Shown here one piece after another: positions 1 through 11,900 of a stretch of DNA of 64,000 nucleotides; the stretch's first letter is position 1, and the number at the start of each line of letters is the position of its first letter. The notes under the pieces are model-generated. The model did no database searches and was not told the origin of the DNA. It worked only from the letters and a program-made list of their open reading frames with translations. Position numbers and translations under genes: made by a program. Origin of the DNA: Eulemur rufifrons. Its lineage: Eukaryota; Chordata; Mammalia; Primates; Lemuridae. The stretch lies in contig NC_090995.1 of the NCBI RefSeq assembly GCF_041146395.1, forward strand, positions 15,007,501 to 15,071,500. Direction: 5' to 3'.

Positions 1-902
1 GGTATACAACAGTTCAGCCATTTCCCAAATTTCTATTTGAACAATGTTGGCATAAAAAAAATAGTGTGTTATATCTAACACTGGAGCGCCTAAATATATA
101 AAGCAAATATTAACAGAACAGAAGGAAGAAATAGACAACAATACAATAATACCAGGGAACTTCAGTGGCTCACTTTTAACAATGGATAGATCATCCAGAT
201 AGAAAATCAATAAAGAAACAGAGGACTTGAACAACACTATAAGCCAAATGGACCCTACAGACATGCACAAAACATTTTTTCCAACAGCACCAGAATATAC
301 GTTCTTTTCAAGTGAACGAGGAATATTCTCCAGAATAGAACATATGTTAAGCTACAAACCAAGTCTTCACAAATTCAAAAAGACTGAAATACTATAAAGT
401 ATCTTTTTAAACTACAATGGTAGGAAACCAGAAGTTAATAACATGAGTAAAATTGCAAAAATTCACAAATCAGGGAAAAGTAAACAACATACACCTGAAC
501 AACCAATTAGTTAAAGAAGAAATCAAAAGATAAATAAAAAAAAATCTTAAGAAAAATGAACATAAGAGCACAACCTACAAAAACTTATGGGAACAGAAAA
601 GGCTGTTCTAAGAGTGAAGATGACAGTGACAAAAAAGGAAGATCTCAAATAAACAGCATAACTTTATACCTCATGAAATTAGAAAAGGAAGAAAAAAAAC
701 TAAAATCAAAATCAACAGAAGGAAGAAAATAGTAAAGTTCAGAGCAGAAATAAGTAAAATAGAGACTGAAAAATAGAATCAATGAAATCAATGAAATGAA
801 AAATTTTTTTTTTAAAAAAGATAAAAAAATTGAGAAACCTTTAACTAAACTAAGAAACAAATAGAGAATAATCAAATAAGTAAAATCAGAAATGAAAGAG
901 AA
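1..902 (+). mobile_element. L1 ORF2 fragment (old L1M type), 5' part
   Basis: Decayed LINE-1 ORF2 sequence, read on the plus strand. The stretch from about 200 to 420 follows the L1 order: 'GACTTGAACAACACTAT', then 'GGACCCTACAGACAT', then 'TTCTTTTCAAGTG', then a block around 'CTCCAGAATAGA'. All frames contain stops. The element continues after the Alu at 903 and runs off the left edge of the window. The subfamily cannot be named without a library search. Confidence 0.8.
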
Positions 903-1200
903 GGCCAGACACAGTGGCTCATGCCTGTAATCCCAGCACTCTGGGAGGCCGAGGCAGGAGGATCACTTGAGCTCAGGGGTTCGAAACCAGCCTGAGCAAG
1001 AGTGAGAGCATGTCTCTACTAAAAATAGAAATATTAGCTGGATGTCATGGTGTGCACCTGTAGTCCCAGCTACTTTGGAGGCTGAGGCAGGAGGATCGCT
1101 TGAGCCCAAGAGTTTGAAGCTGCAGTGAGTTACGACAATGCCATTCTACTCTACCCAGGGTGACAGAGTGAGACTCTGTCTCAAAGGAAAAAAAAAAAAA
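903..1200 (+). mobile_element. Alu SINE, diverged
   Basis: Dimeric Alu beginning GGCCAGACACAGTGGCTCATGCC and ending in an A-tract. It shows the box A/B-type left monomer, the mid A-rich linker and a right monomer ending GACTCTGTCTCAAA. It lacks the long TATATGGACAAC linker seen in the younger copies and is more diverged, so it is an older insertion. It splits the surrounding L1 ORF2. Confidence 0.95.
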
Positions 1201-1735
1201 GGAAATTCAGCCTCCCCTTTACCACTTCATTAAAAAAAGAACAAGAAATGAAAAAGGAGACATTATAACTGATACCACAGAAATACAAAGGATGAGACTG
1301 CCATGAACAATTATACATCAACAAATTGGATAACCTAGAAAAAGTGGATACATTCCTAGAACCATACAACCTACCAAGACTGAATCATGAAGAAATAGAA
1401 AATTTGGACAGACCAATAGTGAGGAAATTGAATCAGGAAAAAAAAAAAAAAAACAAAAAAACAACAACCACCTCCCCAAAAAGAAAAGCCCAAGAACTGA
1501 CAGTTGCACTGCTAAATTCTACCAAACACTTAAAGAAGAATTAACATCAATCCTTCTCAAATGCTTCCAAAGAAATTGAAGAGGCAAACCAATTGTATGA
1601 AGCCAAACCAATTGTATGAAGACGGCATCACCCTGATACAAAAGCCAGACAAGAACACTGTAAGAAAATAAAATTGTAGGCCAAAATCTCTGATGGACAT
1701 AGATGCAAAAATCCTCAACAAAATACAAGCAGTGA
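1201..1735 (+). mobile_element. L1 ORF2 fragment (continuation of 1-902)
   Basis: Continues the L1 ORF2 on the other side of the Alu. The conceptual peptide at 1326-1430 reads as the ORF2 stretch 'DNLEKVDTFLEPYNLPRL' and is followed by '...HEEIENLDRPI'. It ends near the conserved 'GATGCAAAAATCCTCAACAAAAT' block at 1700. It contains an A-rich expansion (1440-1460) and a 19-bp tandem duplication (about 1584-1621). It has no intact reading frame. Confidence 0.85.
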
Positions 1736-2605
1736 TAACAGCTTTAGATCTTTCTACATTAAGTCTAACTTTTTTGAAGATGACTAAGTATCTGCAGGAG
1801 AGAGTCTGCAAAAAGAAAGTGGATAAGTAACTGTTTCCAAAGGCTCTTTTTCAGCACTTTACACTGAAAAAGATTAAGATGATTATTTGATATCACAATT
1901 CATGCTTTCAGGTTCTTCAGCCATTGCCAAGACTAAATCTATCTTTTCATGTATTAAATGTAACGAAGCCAGGCATTTTGCTAAGGTGCTACCACCGGAA
2001 CCAGCTGGATGATAAATATTTGCTTTTGGAAAAGTCACACAGCTTCCCCAAGGCCCGTTCAACTTGAGATAAAATAATAGCTATGCTAATAAAGAGGAAG
2101 ATCAGACGCAGAAACATTGGAAAGAAATGACAAACATCTGAAAAGTTGCCAAAGCCAAAACTCCTGCCTGGAGTAAAGAAGAACCAGTGAATTTGTAAAC
2201 ACAGAAGTCATCGACGTTACTCCATACTGCTTTGTAAATTGTAAACGCCTGTGATGAAGTTGTGCCAAAAGCAGGCATTTCAAAGTAACAGTTTACATTG
2301 TGTCTCTCCATGCATTGACTGTATTTACGGTCTCATGCAAGTAAGTATCCCAGAAACACCAGTGGGCTAGATTTTCCCAGCTGTACGTCTCTCTATGTGA
2401 ACACAGCTTATATTCCTTCCTCGTCGAGGTACTTCAAGAAGAGCATTATGGAAAAATGACTATCCAAGTCAGTTGAACGACAGAACTTCTGCTAATTTTG
2501 ATGGGACTGAGGAAATTTCAATAGAGTCCATCACATTTTCAGGAAAAAAAAAGTAAATTAGACTATCTCTTACAAAAAAAAAAAAAAAGAAAGAAAGAAA
2601 AAGAC
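1736..2605 (+). pseudogene. possible decayed processed copy, parent unknown
   Basis: Sequence of higher complexity than the flanking L1, matching no repeat I recognise. It ends in an A-rich tail at about 2574-2605 (a 14-A run, then AAAG repeats). That combination is what a processed pseudogene or a 5'-truncated retrocopy looks like. Open stretches are short and broken by stops, and no protein family could be recognised. No target-site duplication was found. A translated database search would decide between a pseudogene and an unfamiliar LINE tail. Confidence 0.25.
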
Positions 2606-2779
2606 AGAACTCTAAACATTGACATGTTTTGTGGAACTGTTAGATTATTTTCTACCAGATTTATTTAATGAAGTCATTCCAAATGAGATATAAAGCTGAT
2701 TTGACTTTGCCCATGGGTTTTAATCTCTTCATGTCTAATCTTTAACTTTCTTAGTGTTCTTAGCAGGAAAAAAAAACTG

Positions 2780-2905
2780 GTATCTGAAGTCTTATTCTCA
2801 GTGCCATTCTGTAGTATGAACTTAGTCAAGTCACTAGAACTTCTAAGCCTCTGTTAGTTCATTTTTTGTGTTGAGAAGAATAATGTCTATGCCCTCTCCT
2901 CCCCC
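2780..2905 (+). repeat. MIR fragment
   Basis: Resembles the MIR core on the plus strand: 'TAGTCAAGTCACTAGAACTTCTAAGCCTCTG', followed by a degenerate 'TTCATTTTTTGT...AGAATAATG'. Heavily diverged. Confidence 0.5.
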
Positions 2906-2981
2906 CGCCCCACATCTTTGTGCAGTAATCATGAGTTTCAGCTAAAAAAGTACAGGTATGTGAGAAGAAATGCAGGTGCAT

Positions 2982-3277
2982 GGCCAGGTGTGGTGGCTCA
3001 TGCTTGTAATCCTAGCACTCTGGGAGGCTGAGACGGGAGGATTGCTTGAATTCAGGAGTTCGAGGCCAGCCTGAGCAAGAGTGAGAATCCCTTCTCTGTT
3101 AAAAACAGAAAAATTAGCTGAGCGTGGTGGTACAACTGTAGTCCCAGCTACTCGGGAGGCTGAGGCAGGAGGATCGCTTGAGCCCAGCAGTTTGAGGTTG
3201 CTGTGAGCTATGACAATGCTACTACACTCTAGCTGGAGTGACAGAGTGAGACTTTGTCAAAAAAAAAAAAAAAAAAA
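2982..3277 (+). mobile_element. Alu SINE, diverged
   Basis: Dimeric Alu from GGCCAGGTGTGGTGGCTCATG to a 19-A tail. Imperfect flanking repeats (GAAATGCAGGT before, GGAATGCAGAT after) are plausible target-site duplications. No long TATATGGACAAC linker, so this is an older type. Confidence 0.95.
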
Positions 3278-3304
3278 GGAATGCAGATACAGAAATGTTA
3301 CATT

Positions 3305-3395
3305 TTCCGAAGCCCAGAACCAGGTTTCCCACTCAGACCAAGGGCTGGCGTGTAGTGGTCACTTAATAAATATTCATCAAGTGAGTGATCACCTC
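3305..3395 (+). repeat. LINE2 3' end fragment
   Basis: The block 'GGCTGGCGTGTAGTGGTCACTTAATAAATATTCATCAAGTGAGTGA' matches the L2 3' terminal pattern (GCCTGGCACATAGTAGG...CAATAAATATTTGTTGAATGAATGA). Confidence 0.65.
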
Positions 3396-5355
3396 CCCAG
3401 TGAATGGCTTACTACCAAGGTTCGAGAAACCGTGTTGAAAGTACTTCTATGTTCTGCTCTCTGATGGTATTTCACAAAGTCAATGAAATAGGGGATCAAG
3501 TATTTAAATAATGCAGATATAAAATAAAATAATTGTCCAGAAAAGGAGTTTTCTGTTCTTGCATCAATTTTCTCCATGGATTTGTGATTACTTGATCATC
3601 CACTGTATTTTTTTTTTTTTTTAGTGACTATAAGATCGATGCAACTGAAACCCTAACAAGGAGATATCCAGTCAGATCAAACGAGGCCAGAATTAATCTC
3701 TCCCAGTGGACTGCGGAAGTGGTTACCAAACAAGGGTAAGAACAAAGAAGTAAGACTGGGATTCGTTCTCCTAGTGTCAGACACGGATGAAAATGAAAAG
3801 GGGAGGGTCAAGGCTGCTCGGGGTGAAAACCTTTGCTCAGGGCGGTGTGACCCACGCAATACCTGGGCAGAGAGGGCGGATAGTGGAGTGCAGGGGTCTG
3901 TGCACGTGTGGATGAGAAGTGGCTGAATGTCGGTCTCAGAAATAACACCCAGCTCTAACCAAATTAGGACAGTCTTTATATTTTCAGTTTCTGGTTTTAG
4001 ATGCACCCACACACATCAAACAGAAAAGTTAAGTATTTTAGACACCACTAAACACTTCCTCAACATTTTGCAGAAGAGGGATTTCCTAAGAATAGAGACA
4101 GCGGTGAATCTTTTGCTGTATTTTTTTTCTTCCCTTTTTCTTGAGCTGCTCTGTGAAGATTGGAAGCCCACATTCAGCTCTAAAGATACGAGATTCGTGA
4201 GCTTAGTTATTACACAACTACGTGTCGCTGTTCCCTCTTCTGTGAAACGGAGGTGAGCACGCCTGCATTGCGTATTTCACAGAGCTGTATCATAACTGCT
4301 GATTTTTAATACATTCAGGTATCTTTTCTACGGCCAGGCATCCTTGCCTTACTCTCCAACCTCCTTGCTGAAAATGACATTTATAGGTTTTTGTTGTTGT
4401 TCTCAAATTCTTGGAGGAAAATGTAAGGATGAAGAGAAAAGGTTTTATTTTAAAAAAAAAATTTGTAAAACGCTGGGCAAAGGGTTGTGGAGTAGGAAGA
4501 AACTTGTGGACAAAGAAATTCAGCAAGATACAACCGGTCAAACACTGGGTGTGGGATTGTCCAACACAAGCTGTATCTGCACTGAAGTTCTGCTTGCAAG
4601 ATGATTACAAATCATAACTCTTGGATCAAATTGATACAATGTCAAAATATTTAGGCTGGTGCTTTGACTGTCTGGCAAAATATCCAGCGTGGTAATAATC
4701 TTTATCTCACACGATCTCTTTCCGTTCCCTTATCTTCACTGCTACTCTACACTTATAAATTTCTACCCTGCGCTAGCTTATAAACTAGCTAACTTGCTCC
4801 TGCTCTACCGCACGTCTTTGAAAGGCAGATTGGTGGTGTACTTTGGGTCAACACCGGAACTTAGCACTTTACCTTGTAACTAATATTTCACTAACAATTG
4901 TGTCAAATAAACTCTTGCATCACTCTTTCCTAAAGATACAAATAAGTTATATAAAATGCCAGCTCTTCTCCAGACACCAAGCTGTATAATCATGACACAA
5001 TGGAAAGAGAAGGGAAAAGAGAAGAAGAGAGTCTAACCTAGACTGGGGGACCCACGGCAGGGGGGTAGGTCGTGGCACCATGACTCACGCTGAATGGTCA
5101 AGCCCTGGGTCAGGTAGAGGCTGAGGAGCACGAGCAAAGCCCAGAAAGCAGAAGGAACTTGATAACTCCTATTTCTGAACACAGAGGGCTGCAAAGATAT
5201 AAAACGTGACTTTGTAGCAGCACCTCAAACTAGAAAACAGTACGAGATATGTGAGTGAAAACTGGCTGGCCTTGGAGATGAAGCGAACTTGGAGTGTACA
5301 GAAAAGGGAAAAGTCGAGAATGACTCGTGTTCTCTGGTTGATTGATTATATGCCA
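3396..5355. other. non-coding, mostly unassigned
   Basis: No gene or confident repeat was seen. A weak MIR-like stretch lies near 4200-4300 (degenerate 'CTGTTCCCTCTTCTGTGAAACGGAGGTGA'). Short open frames here have no recognisable family and no consistent coding signal. Confidence 0.5.
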
Positions 5356-5359
5356 ATAA

Positions 5360-5570
5360 AATATATTAAACATAATATGCCCGGCACTGCACTGAATGTT
5401 TGCATGCATAATTTTACCGAATGCTTACAGCAATTTTTACAAAGAAGGATGCCAAGGCTAGTAGCGATGAAGAGAAACTGCTAGTGATTGCAGAGTTATT
5501 GAGCAGCGCAGGTAGAATCTGAGCCTGGTCCTGCAAATTTAAAAGTCTTGCCCCTGACCACTGCTCTGTG
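5360..5570 (-). repeat. MIR fragment
   Basis: Minus-strand MIR pattern: degenerate 'CATAATTTTACCGAATGC...CAATTTTTACAAAGAAGGATGCCAAGG', then '...GAGAAACTGC...GAATCTGAGCCTGGTC', which corresponds to the MIR tail-to-core order. Confidence 0.55.
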
Positions 5571-5998
5571 ACGTCTCCAGCCCTGCCAAGCGACCCTTGC
5601 CACAGTTCCAGTTCTGCTCAGCAGGCTCTGACTTCGGACCAGGCAAATGCCACCCTTTCCTGCCTTCCCTCCAGCCCTGGGGGCGGCAGCAACTTCCTAC
5701 TTTTGCTAATCTCTGAGCTGTGTCACCATCCCCTGTCTGACTTTTCAGCTCCTCATCACATGTCATTAATTCTTTATATTAAATGTCACTTGTCTCAAAT
5801 ATCTAGCAGGGCTTCTGTTTTCCCGACTGTACCCAGACTGATCCAGCCAGTGAAGGGATAGTGTAGACGATCAATCATGAGATTCAGGCTGGGTAGGAGA
5901 AAGAGAGACAAGAAGGGGTCTGTAAGATGACGAGAACATACAGAAATCATAATAATTACAATCTCTATGGGGTCAAATCATAGCGTTTTGGGAGTAAA
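5571..5998. other. non-coding, unassigned
   Basis: No gene or recognised repeat was seen between the MIR fragment and the Alu. Confidence 0.5.
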
Positions 5999-6010
5999 GA
6001 ATAAGTATGA

Positions 6011-6360
<350 letters not shown>

Positions 6361-6372
6361 GAATAAGTATGA

Positions 6373-7085
6373 GAGATTTCAGTTAGAAAGTGAGGTATCT
6401 GAGGTTTTGTTTTAGACTAAAATATAATTTAACAGATTTTTCTATCAAACTGATTTAAGAAATTGTTATTTTGAAGTGAGGAAACCAACTCAAGCATTTA
6501 GAGTAAACAGGAGTAAAGCTGCTTCTTTGCAAAGTCGATTTTAAATCAACATTGCAAAGATTTCCCGGCTTTATCAAATTGCCAATTAAAACATATTGAA
6601 AAGGAAGAGCTATCAGCTCCTACCAGATGTTCCCAAATCTTCAGCGTCACTTGCTATGTATTGAGTCGCCATGGAAAAGCAGCACTGGACCTCAGAGAGA
6701 TTTCTCCTGCCAATTTTTTAAAAATTGAAAACAAATTTTGTCTATCAAGATTATCATGGTTATTTTTAATTAACCTTTCTTTAACACTTAACAATTTTGT
6801 TTAAAAATTCATCGTCGGATATCACCAGATACCACAGATAAACTATAAAATCAGAATTTATCATTCTAATAAGTTGCAATTTGTAATTCTGACTTTCTCA
6901 CTCTTTAATCGGCAAGGTTTGCAGTAATTTGCATTGATCGACAGGCAATACGACACCAGTCATTGTGCTAAATGCAAGAATTCCACTTCTGAGTTTACTG
7001 ATGTGTCTGACCAACTGCGAACTATTTGTCTTTGTTGACTTCTGCACGGCAGTAGACAAGTCGATGACCTGCTCTCTTTACAGAG
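6373..7085. other. non-coding, unassigned
   Basis: AT-rich sequence without a recognisable gene or repeat. Confidence 0.5.
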
Positions 7086-7089
7086 TTTC

Positions 7090-7780
7090 CAGAGAACCAC
7101 ACTTTCTTGGTTTTTCCCCTAATTTTTTAATCTTTATTCCAGTTCCACCTCCTTTACCAAATCCATTCATACGGATGCGTCTCAAGGTTCACTGCTCTGG
7201 ACCTTTCTCTCTGCTATCTGTCCTCATTCTCTAGAGGACGCCGCTCAGACCCTTGGCTGACCGACTCCTGTACCCCTCTGACCCCCCCAAACCTCATCTC
7301 CATCCCACCCTCCTTTCTGGACATCACACTTGCAAACCAAGCTGAACAGTCGGTGTTTCCCCGTGCACGTCCAGGCGACATCCGACACCGAACCTGTCGT
7401 TCTAGAACCTCCCACACCTGCTCCACCTACGGTCTCTCCTCCCTCCCTTAGTGGCAGTGATGCCCCCTTCCCTTCCTCAGCCCCCAAACCTCAGGATCAC
7501 TCGACTCCTCTCATTCCCTCATATGGCATCTCTCACCCGTCAGCACGTCCCACTGGCCCTACCTTCAAAGTACACCTAAAACTGGACCACAGCCCACCAC
7601 CCCGACACGTCCATCCTGGGCTCGACCAACATCGTTCCTTATCTGGGTCGCTGCAGTGGCCTCCTGCCTGGACCCTCTGTTTCTTGCCTTCACCCCCTCC
7701 CACAGATTTTTTTTTTTAATCTCAAAACAGCAAAGTGATACTTTTAGATTAAAAAAGGAGTGAACACTCGCTCCTTGCTG
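7090..7780 (+). mobile_element. LINE2 ORF2-region fragment
   Basis: The C-rich stretch follows the ancient L2 coding-region order: 'CCCCCCAAACCTCATCTCC', 'CCACACCTGCTCC', 'CTCATTCCCTCA', 'CCCACTGGCCCTACCTTCAAAGTACACC', then a cluster around 'CAGCCCACCACCCCGACACG' and 'GCAGTGGCCTCCTGCCTGG'. A 129-codon proline-rich open frame inside it (7330-7719) is a by-product of this composition. The L2 3' end at 8735-9135 has the same orientation and may belong to the same insertion. Confidence 0.65.
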
Positions 7781-8339
7781 TTTGTCAGACGCTTTAGACC
7801 CTCCTCTCCCGAATTATAGGGGGCAGAGCAAACTCACAAAGGCACTGAAGGACACTTTAAAAATTTTAAAGGCAAAACAGCAACACTCAACGTCCGTCAG
7901 CCGCCACACGAACCACAGCACGAGGCAGCTCACAGCCCCAACACGAGACTGTGCTCTACCCCTCTTGCTAACGTGGAATCTTTGTGAAGCTGGGTTTTGG
8001 GGTAGTTTTCACGATAAAAAGCTCACATCTCACAAAAGTCAATGAGGAACAAGAAATGACGACCTCAGTGTCTCCCCAAATTTCAAGGTTTGGATTGCTA
8101 CTGCGTCCCCAATAGGCATACACGGTCCACTCAGAAATAACTGTGGTAATTTATAAATGACAAAAAAAATACGCTTTCTTTTAATGTTTGTGCCATCGTC
8201 TTTTTTTCAAATAACTACTCAATTATTTGGAAAAAATATTCATGATGTTTGTGACAAACTACTTAATGAAGAAAACTGTTAGATATTTCATTTGGTCTAG
8301 AGACACTGTGAAAAAATTACTGAAACACTGGGAGCTCCT
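7781..8339. other. unassigned, possibly an old transposon remnant
   Basis: The stretch around 7945-8020 (GCTAACGTGGAATCTTTGTGAAGC region) has the feel of a decayed hAT-type DNA transposon coding remnant, but I could not confirm a family. No intact gene. Confidence 0.3.
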
Positions 8340-8695
8340 GGCCGGGCGCGGTGGCTCACGCCTGTAATCCAGCACTCTGGGAGGCTGAGGCGGGAGGATC
8401 GCTCGAGGTCAGGAGTTCGAGACCAGCCTGAGCAAGAGCGAGACCCCACCTCTACTAAAAATAGAAAGAAATTATATGGACAACTAAAAATATATACAGA
8501 ATAAATGAGCCGGGCATGGTGGCGCATGCCTGTAGTCCCAGCTACTCGGGAGGCTGAGGCAGGAGGATCGCTTGAGCCCAGGAATTGGAGGTTGCTGTGA
8601 GCGAGGCTGACACCACGGCACTCTAGCCCAGGCAACAGAGTGAGCCTCTGCCTCAAAAAAATAAAATAAAACAAAATAAAACAAAACAAAACAAC
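8340..8695 (+). mobile_element. full-length strepsirrhine Alu with TSD
   Basis: Dimeric Alu with the ATTATATGGACAACTAAA linker and a compound A-rich tail (AAAATAAAAC repeats). The 14-bp target-site duplication ACACTGGGAGCTCC occurs at 8325-8338 and 8696-8709. Confidence 0.98.
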
Positions 8696-8734
8696 ACACT
8701 GGGAGCTCCCGAACCTAAAAAGCTTGGGACATGT

Positions 8735-9135
8735 GCTCTGGGCATTCTCTGGCTTTAGGGCCTTCACACCCTGTTCTGTCTTCTGGGAAAGCACTTCCTT
8801 CACACACCCGTATGGCTACGTTCATCACCTCCTTTGAGTCTCTGCTCAAATGTCACCTGCACAACGCGGCTGATTGTGACCGCCGAGTTTACAATGGCAA
8901 CCAGCCTCCCACCTGCATCCTGGCCCTTCTGATCCTATTTCCCTCCTTCTATTTTGTTCCCCCATATTACACACCACTTCAAGCAAACGTAAATAATTTA
9001 TTTTTTTTATGTTCGCTGTTATTCCCATTAGAATACAAGCAAGAATTTGTCTGCTTTGTTTCCTGATCTATTTCAAATGCCTAGAGTATTCCTAGACCAT
9101 AGTAAGTGCTCGATAAATATTAGTGGGAGGAATGT
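8735..9135 (+). mobile_element. LINE2 3' end
   Basis: Clear L2 3' region: 'TTCACACACCCGTATGGCTACG', 'CACCTCCTTTGAGTCTCTGCTCAAATGTCACCT', 'GAATACAAGCAAGAATTTGTCTGCTTTGTT', and the terminal 'AGTAAGTGCTCGATAAATATTAGTGGG'. Plus strand, diverged throughout. Confidence 0.8.
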
Positions 9136-9610
9136 ATTTATTTTAAGATCTACAAAAGTAGCCACACACAAAAAAAGGGGAAATAAAAATAGAAAAGACC
9201 TATCAGCTTGGTATACTCGTTCAAAATTTCATGTCTTTTTAATATTAGATGAGACAAGAGGGTAACTTCTTAAAGCCCAGGCTAAAGATTGATTCTCACC
9301 TACACGACCATAAAATGAAATACATCTTCCTTTAAAAAGAAACCAAATTAAAAAAAAAAAAAAAGTTGCTTATGTTATCTTAGCTTTGTGATCCAGAGTG
9401 GTAAAAGATAATGGAAAAGACATAGGAAGGGTAATAAGATTAGAAATACTGAATGAGAATAGTGCCAATATTGTAAGAGTTTTCTTAAGTACAATTATTC
9501 ACTGGATATACTAATTATTCTTCAATAACGTGCAAGGTGTAGTATTAAAAACTGTGTGAAATGAGGGGTCCCTGGCCCCTAGCCTTGAAAGCACATGATT
9601 GTGTATATAA
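9136..9610. other. non-coding, unassigned
   Basis: A-rich, with no recognisable gene or repeat family. Confidence 0.5.
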
Positions 9611-9620
9611 TTGTGTATAA

Positions 9621-9737
9621 GCTACTCGGGAGTCTGAGGCAGGAGGATGGCTTGAGCCCAGGAGTTCATGGTTGCTGTGAGCTAGGTTGACGCCACAGCA
9701 CTCTAGCCCGGGCAGCAGAGCAAGACTCTGTCTCAAA

Positions 9738-9754
<17 letters not shown>
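9621..9754 (+). mobile_element. 5'-truncated Alu (right monomer only)
   Basis: Begins at GCTACTCGGGAG in the right monomer and ends in an A-tail. The flanking repeat ATTGTGTATA (about 9610-9619 and 9782-9791) suggests a truncated retroposition rather than a later deletion. Confidence 0.9.
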
Positions 9755-9777
<23 letters not shown>

Positions 9778-9779
9778 TA
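9755..9779. repeat. (AT)n microsatellite
   Basis: About 12 AT units grown from the Alu A-tail. Confidence 0.95.
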
Positions 9780-9791
9780 AAATTGTGTATA

Positions 9792-10720
9792 TAAACAGTT
9801 GCTTATATGGATGCAAAAGTTGCTAGTGACTTCAGACCAACACAGACAGAGTGCAATGGCGCTTAAGAAGAAAGAGGAGGAAAGAATCAGGAAACTTCAA
9901 GGAGAATTTAAGCACGGCTTTAAACGAGCTTTAGAATTAGAAATGCACAGATTGTGGGCTAGGAGGGGGATGGATCTTCCAGGCAAAGAAAAGGAGAAAT
10001 ATTTTTAAAGTAATTAGAAGGATAAAATAAAGTAAGCCTTGCTTGGCCAGTTGTGAGTGGATTTATATAGCAGACACTAGCCATAAATATAAATATGTAA
10101 ATCAGCCTTCATTTATTTGAAGGCCATTTTGAATCACTTTATAATATTCTATTTTTTTTTTTTTTTTTCCAGTACTTATGTCAGTCTGGGGCTGTTTGCG
10201 CTCAGAGTCACTCACTCTTGCTCTGTGTGCGGTGCCGGACGGCCGACTCCAGCAGCCGTGAGTCACTCTGAGGCTTTGGCATCCGCTGACTTCTGTCCAC
10301 GTTTAATTATCAGGAGGTGCCAGGAGAAGAATGAGTATAGGAGGAAGGGAGAAACCAGGGCACTCTGCCATCTCTGTCTGTCTTTACCACTATCTCTGGC
10401 AGCCACTGTGTTTCTTTTGTGACTTCTGTGTTTCCAAGACCTCTAGACAGAGCTGGGAGGTTCCGGATTCCACCGGGTCATCCCATCACTGTCCCTGGCA
10501 ATACTACAGCCTCTTTTTCTCTCTCTGCACTGGGCTTGGAAGCAGGCTCCCACTTCTTAATTCTTAGCTTGTCTCACCATCAGATTTGGATTTGCAACTT
10601 TCATATCACCTGTGAAATCAATTCCTTGCTTTAAATTTTCTCCGTTGCAAATAATTGAAGTGGTTTCCATTTTCCTGGCTGTCCGCTGGCCCTGACTCAT
10701 CAGTAGTTATTTTAGTTTCT
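9792..10720. other. non-coding, unassigned
   Basis: A 69-codon lysine/glutamate-rich open frame (9799-10008) and several 70-100 codon frames occur, but none has a recognisable family. A T-run lies at about 10130-10150. No confident repeat. Confidence 0.45.
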
Positions 10721-10721
10721 G

Positions 10722-10984
10722 TTATGAGCTCAATTGTGCCCTCCCCTGTTCATATGTTGAAGATCTAAGCCCTAGGAACGCAGGATGTGACAGTATTTGG
10801 AGATCGGGCCTTGAAAGAGGGAATTCAGGGAAGATGACATCCTGTGGATGGCCCTAACGCAACCCTCCTTATAAGAATAGGAGATGTGAACACACACATG
10901 GGGAAGACCACGTGGGGACAAAGAGAAGAAGATGGTCATCTGCAAGGCCTCAGACGAAATTTTTCAGCATTAAAAAGAAGTCTA
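10722..10984 (+). mobile_element. MaLR-type LTR fragment
   Basis: Starts TGTTATGAGCTCAATTGTGCCC and continues 'TTCATATGTTGAAGATCTAAGCCC', 'ACAGTATTTGGAGATCGGGCCTT', 'CCTTATAAGAATAGGAGA', 'AGAAGATGGTCATCTGCAAGGC'. This is the order of an old mammalian LTR of the MLT/MST (ERVL-MaLR) kind, cut near its 3' end by the Alu. The exact subfamily is uncertain. Confidence 0.6.
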
Positions 10985-11320
10985 GGCCGGGCGCGGTGGC
11001 TCACATCTGTAATCCTAGCACTCTGGGAGGCCGAGGCGGGTGGATCGCTCAAGGTCAGGAGTTCGAGACCAGCCTGAGCAAGAGTGAGACCCCGTCTCTA
11101 CTAAAAATAGAAAGAAATTATCTGGCCAACTAAAATATATATATATACAAAAAATTAGCCGGGCATGGTGGCGCATGCCTGTAGTCCCAGCCACTCGGGA
11201 GGCTGAGGCAGGAGGATCGCTTGAGCCCAGGAGTTTGAGGTTGCTGTGAGCTAGGCTGACGCCACGGCACTCACTCTAGCCCAGGCAACAAAGCGAGACT
11301 CTGTCTCAAAAAAAAAAAAA
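10985..11320 (+). mobile_element. full-length strepsirrhine Alu with TSD
   Basis: GGCCGGGCGCGG start, AAATTATCTGGCCAACTAAA linker with a TA expansion, and an A-tail. The target-site duplication AAAAGAAGTCTA flanks both ends (10973-10984 and 11320-11331). Confidence 0.98.
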
Positions 11321-11331
11321 AAAGAAGTCTA

Positions 11332-11690
11332 TGTTCTGTATCCTAATTTAATAAGAATTATTCTACATGTCATGTGTTGAATGTATGGTACTCAGAAAGG
11401 CATGGCATTGAATGTGGCCACTAAAAGCCATGGCCTCTCCTTACCTGTGGAGCGATCTGTTTATATATACTCAGAGGAGGGGTGGTGGAAAAAGAAAAAT
11501 ATACTAATAGCAGTTAGCCTTTCATAGTTATTGTTACATGGACATACATCCAACTGGAAGAAGATTTTGGAATATTTTACTTGGAAGAAAAGATAACTAA
11601 GATAAAAGAGGGGAAAGCAAAACAGAAGAAAAATAGTCAGCCCTTCCCACCTGCAGTTATAGTCGGTATTAGCCATTTGTTCCTTTCTAA
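11332..11690. other. non-coding, unassigned
   Basis: No gene or confident repeat. Confidence 0.5.
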
Positions 11691-11694
11691 CGCA

Positions 11695-11900
11695 TGTTAC
11701 AATTTGCTACCAGTTTACCTTTATGCATTTTGCAATTTGCTACTAGCTTACCTTGACTCACTCAGTTTTTGCACAGCTTACCTACTAGAACCTTGCACAG
11801 GCAAGAACTGTATCTGTCTGGCCCAGTTGCATTTCAGAGGCTAGCCCAGCAGCTATTAAATAGTTGATGCTCAGTAAAGATTTCTCGAATGAACAAAGAA
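11695..11900 (+). mobile_element. LINE2 3' end fragment
   Basis: 'GCAAGAACTGTATCTGTCTGGCCCAGTTGCAT...GCCCAGCAGCTATTAAATAGTTGATGCTCAGTAAAGATTTCTCGAATGAA' matches the L2 3' terminus on the plus strand. Confidence 0.65.

Noticed and set aside
1326..1544. 72-codon frame
   Set aside because: A piece of L1 ORF2 that runs into an A-rich expansion; not a host gene.
7330..7719. 129-codon proline-rich frame
   Set aside because: It lies in a C-rich stretch that follows LINE2 sequence. The proline content comes from base composition.
8297..8803. 168-codon minus-strand frame
   Set aside because: It is read through an Alu element (typical Alu peptide such as [15 protein letters not shown]).
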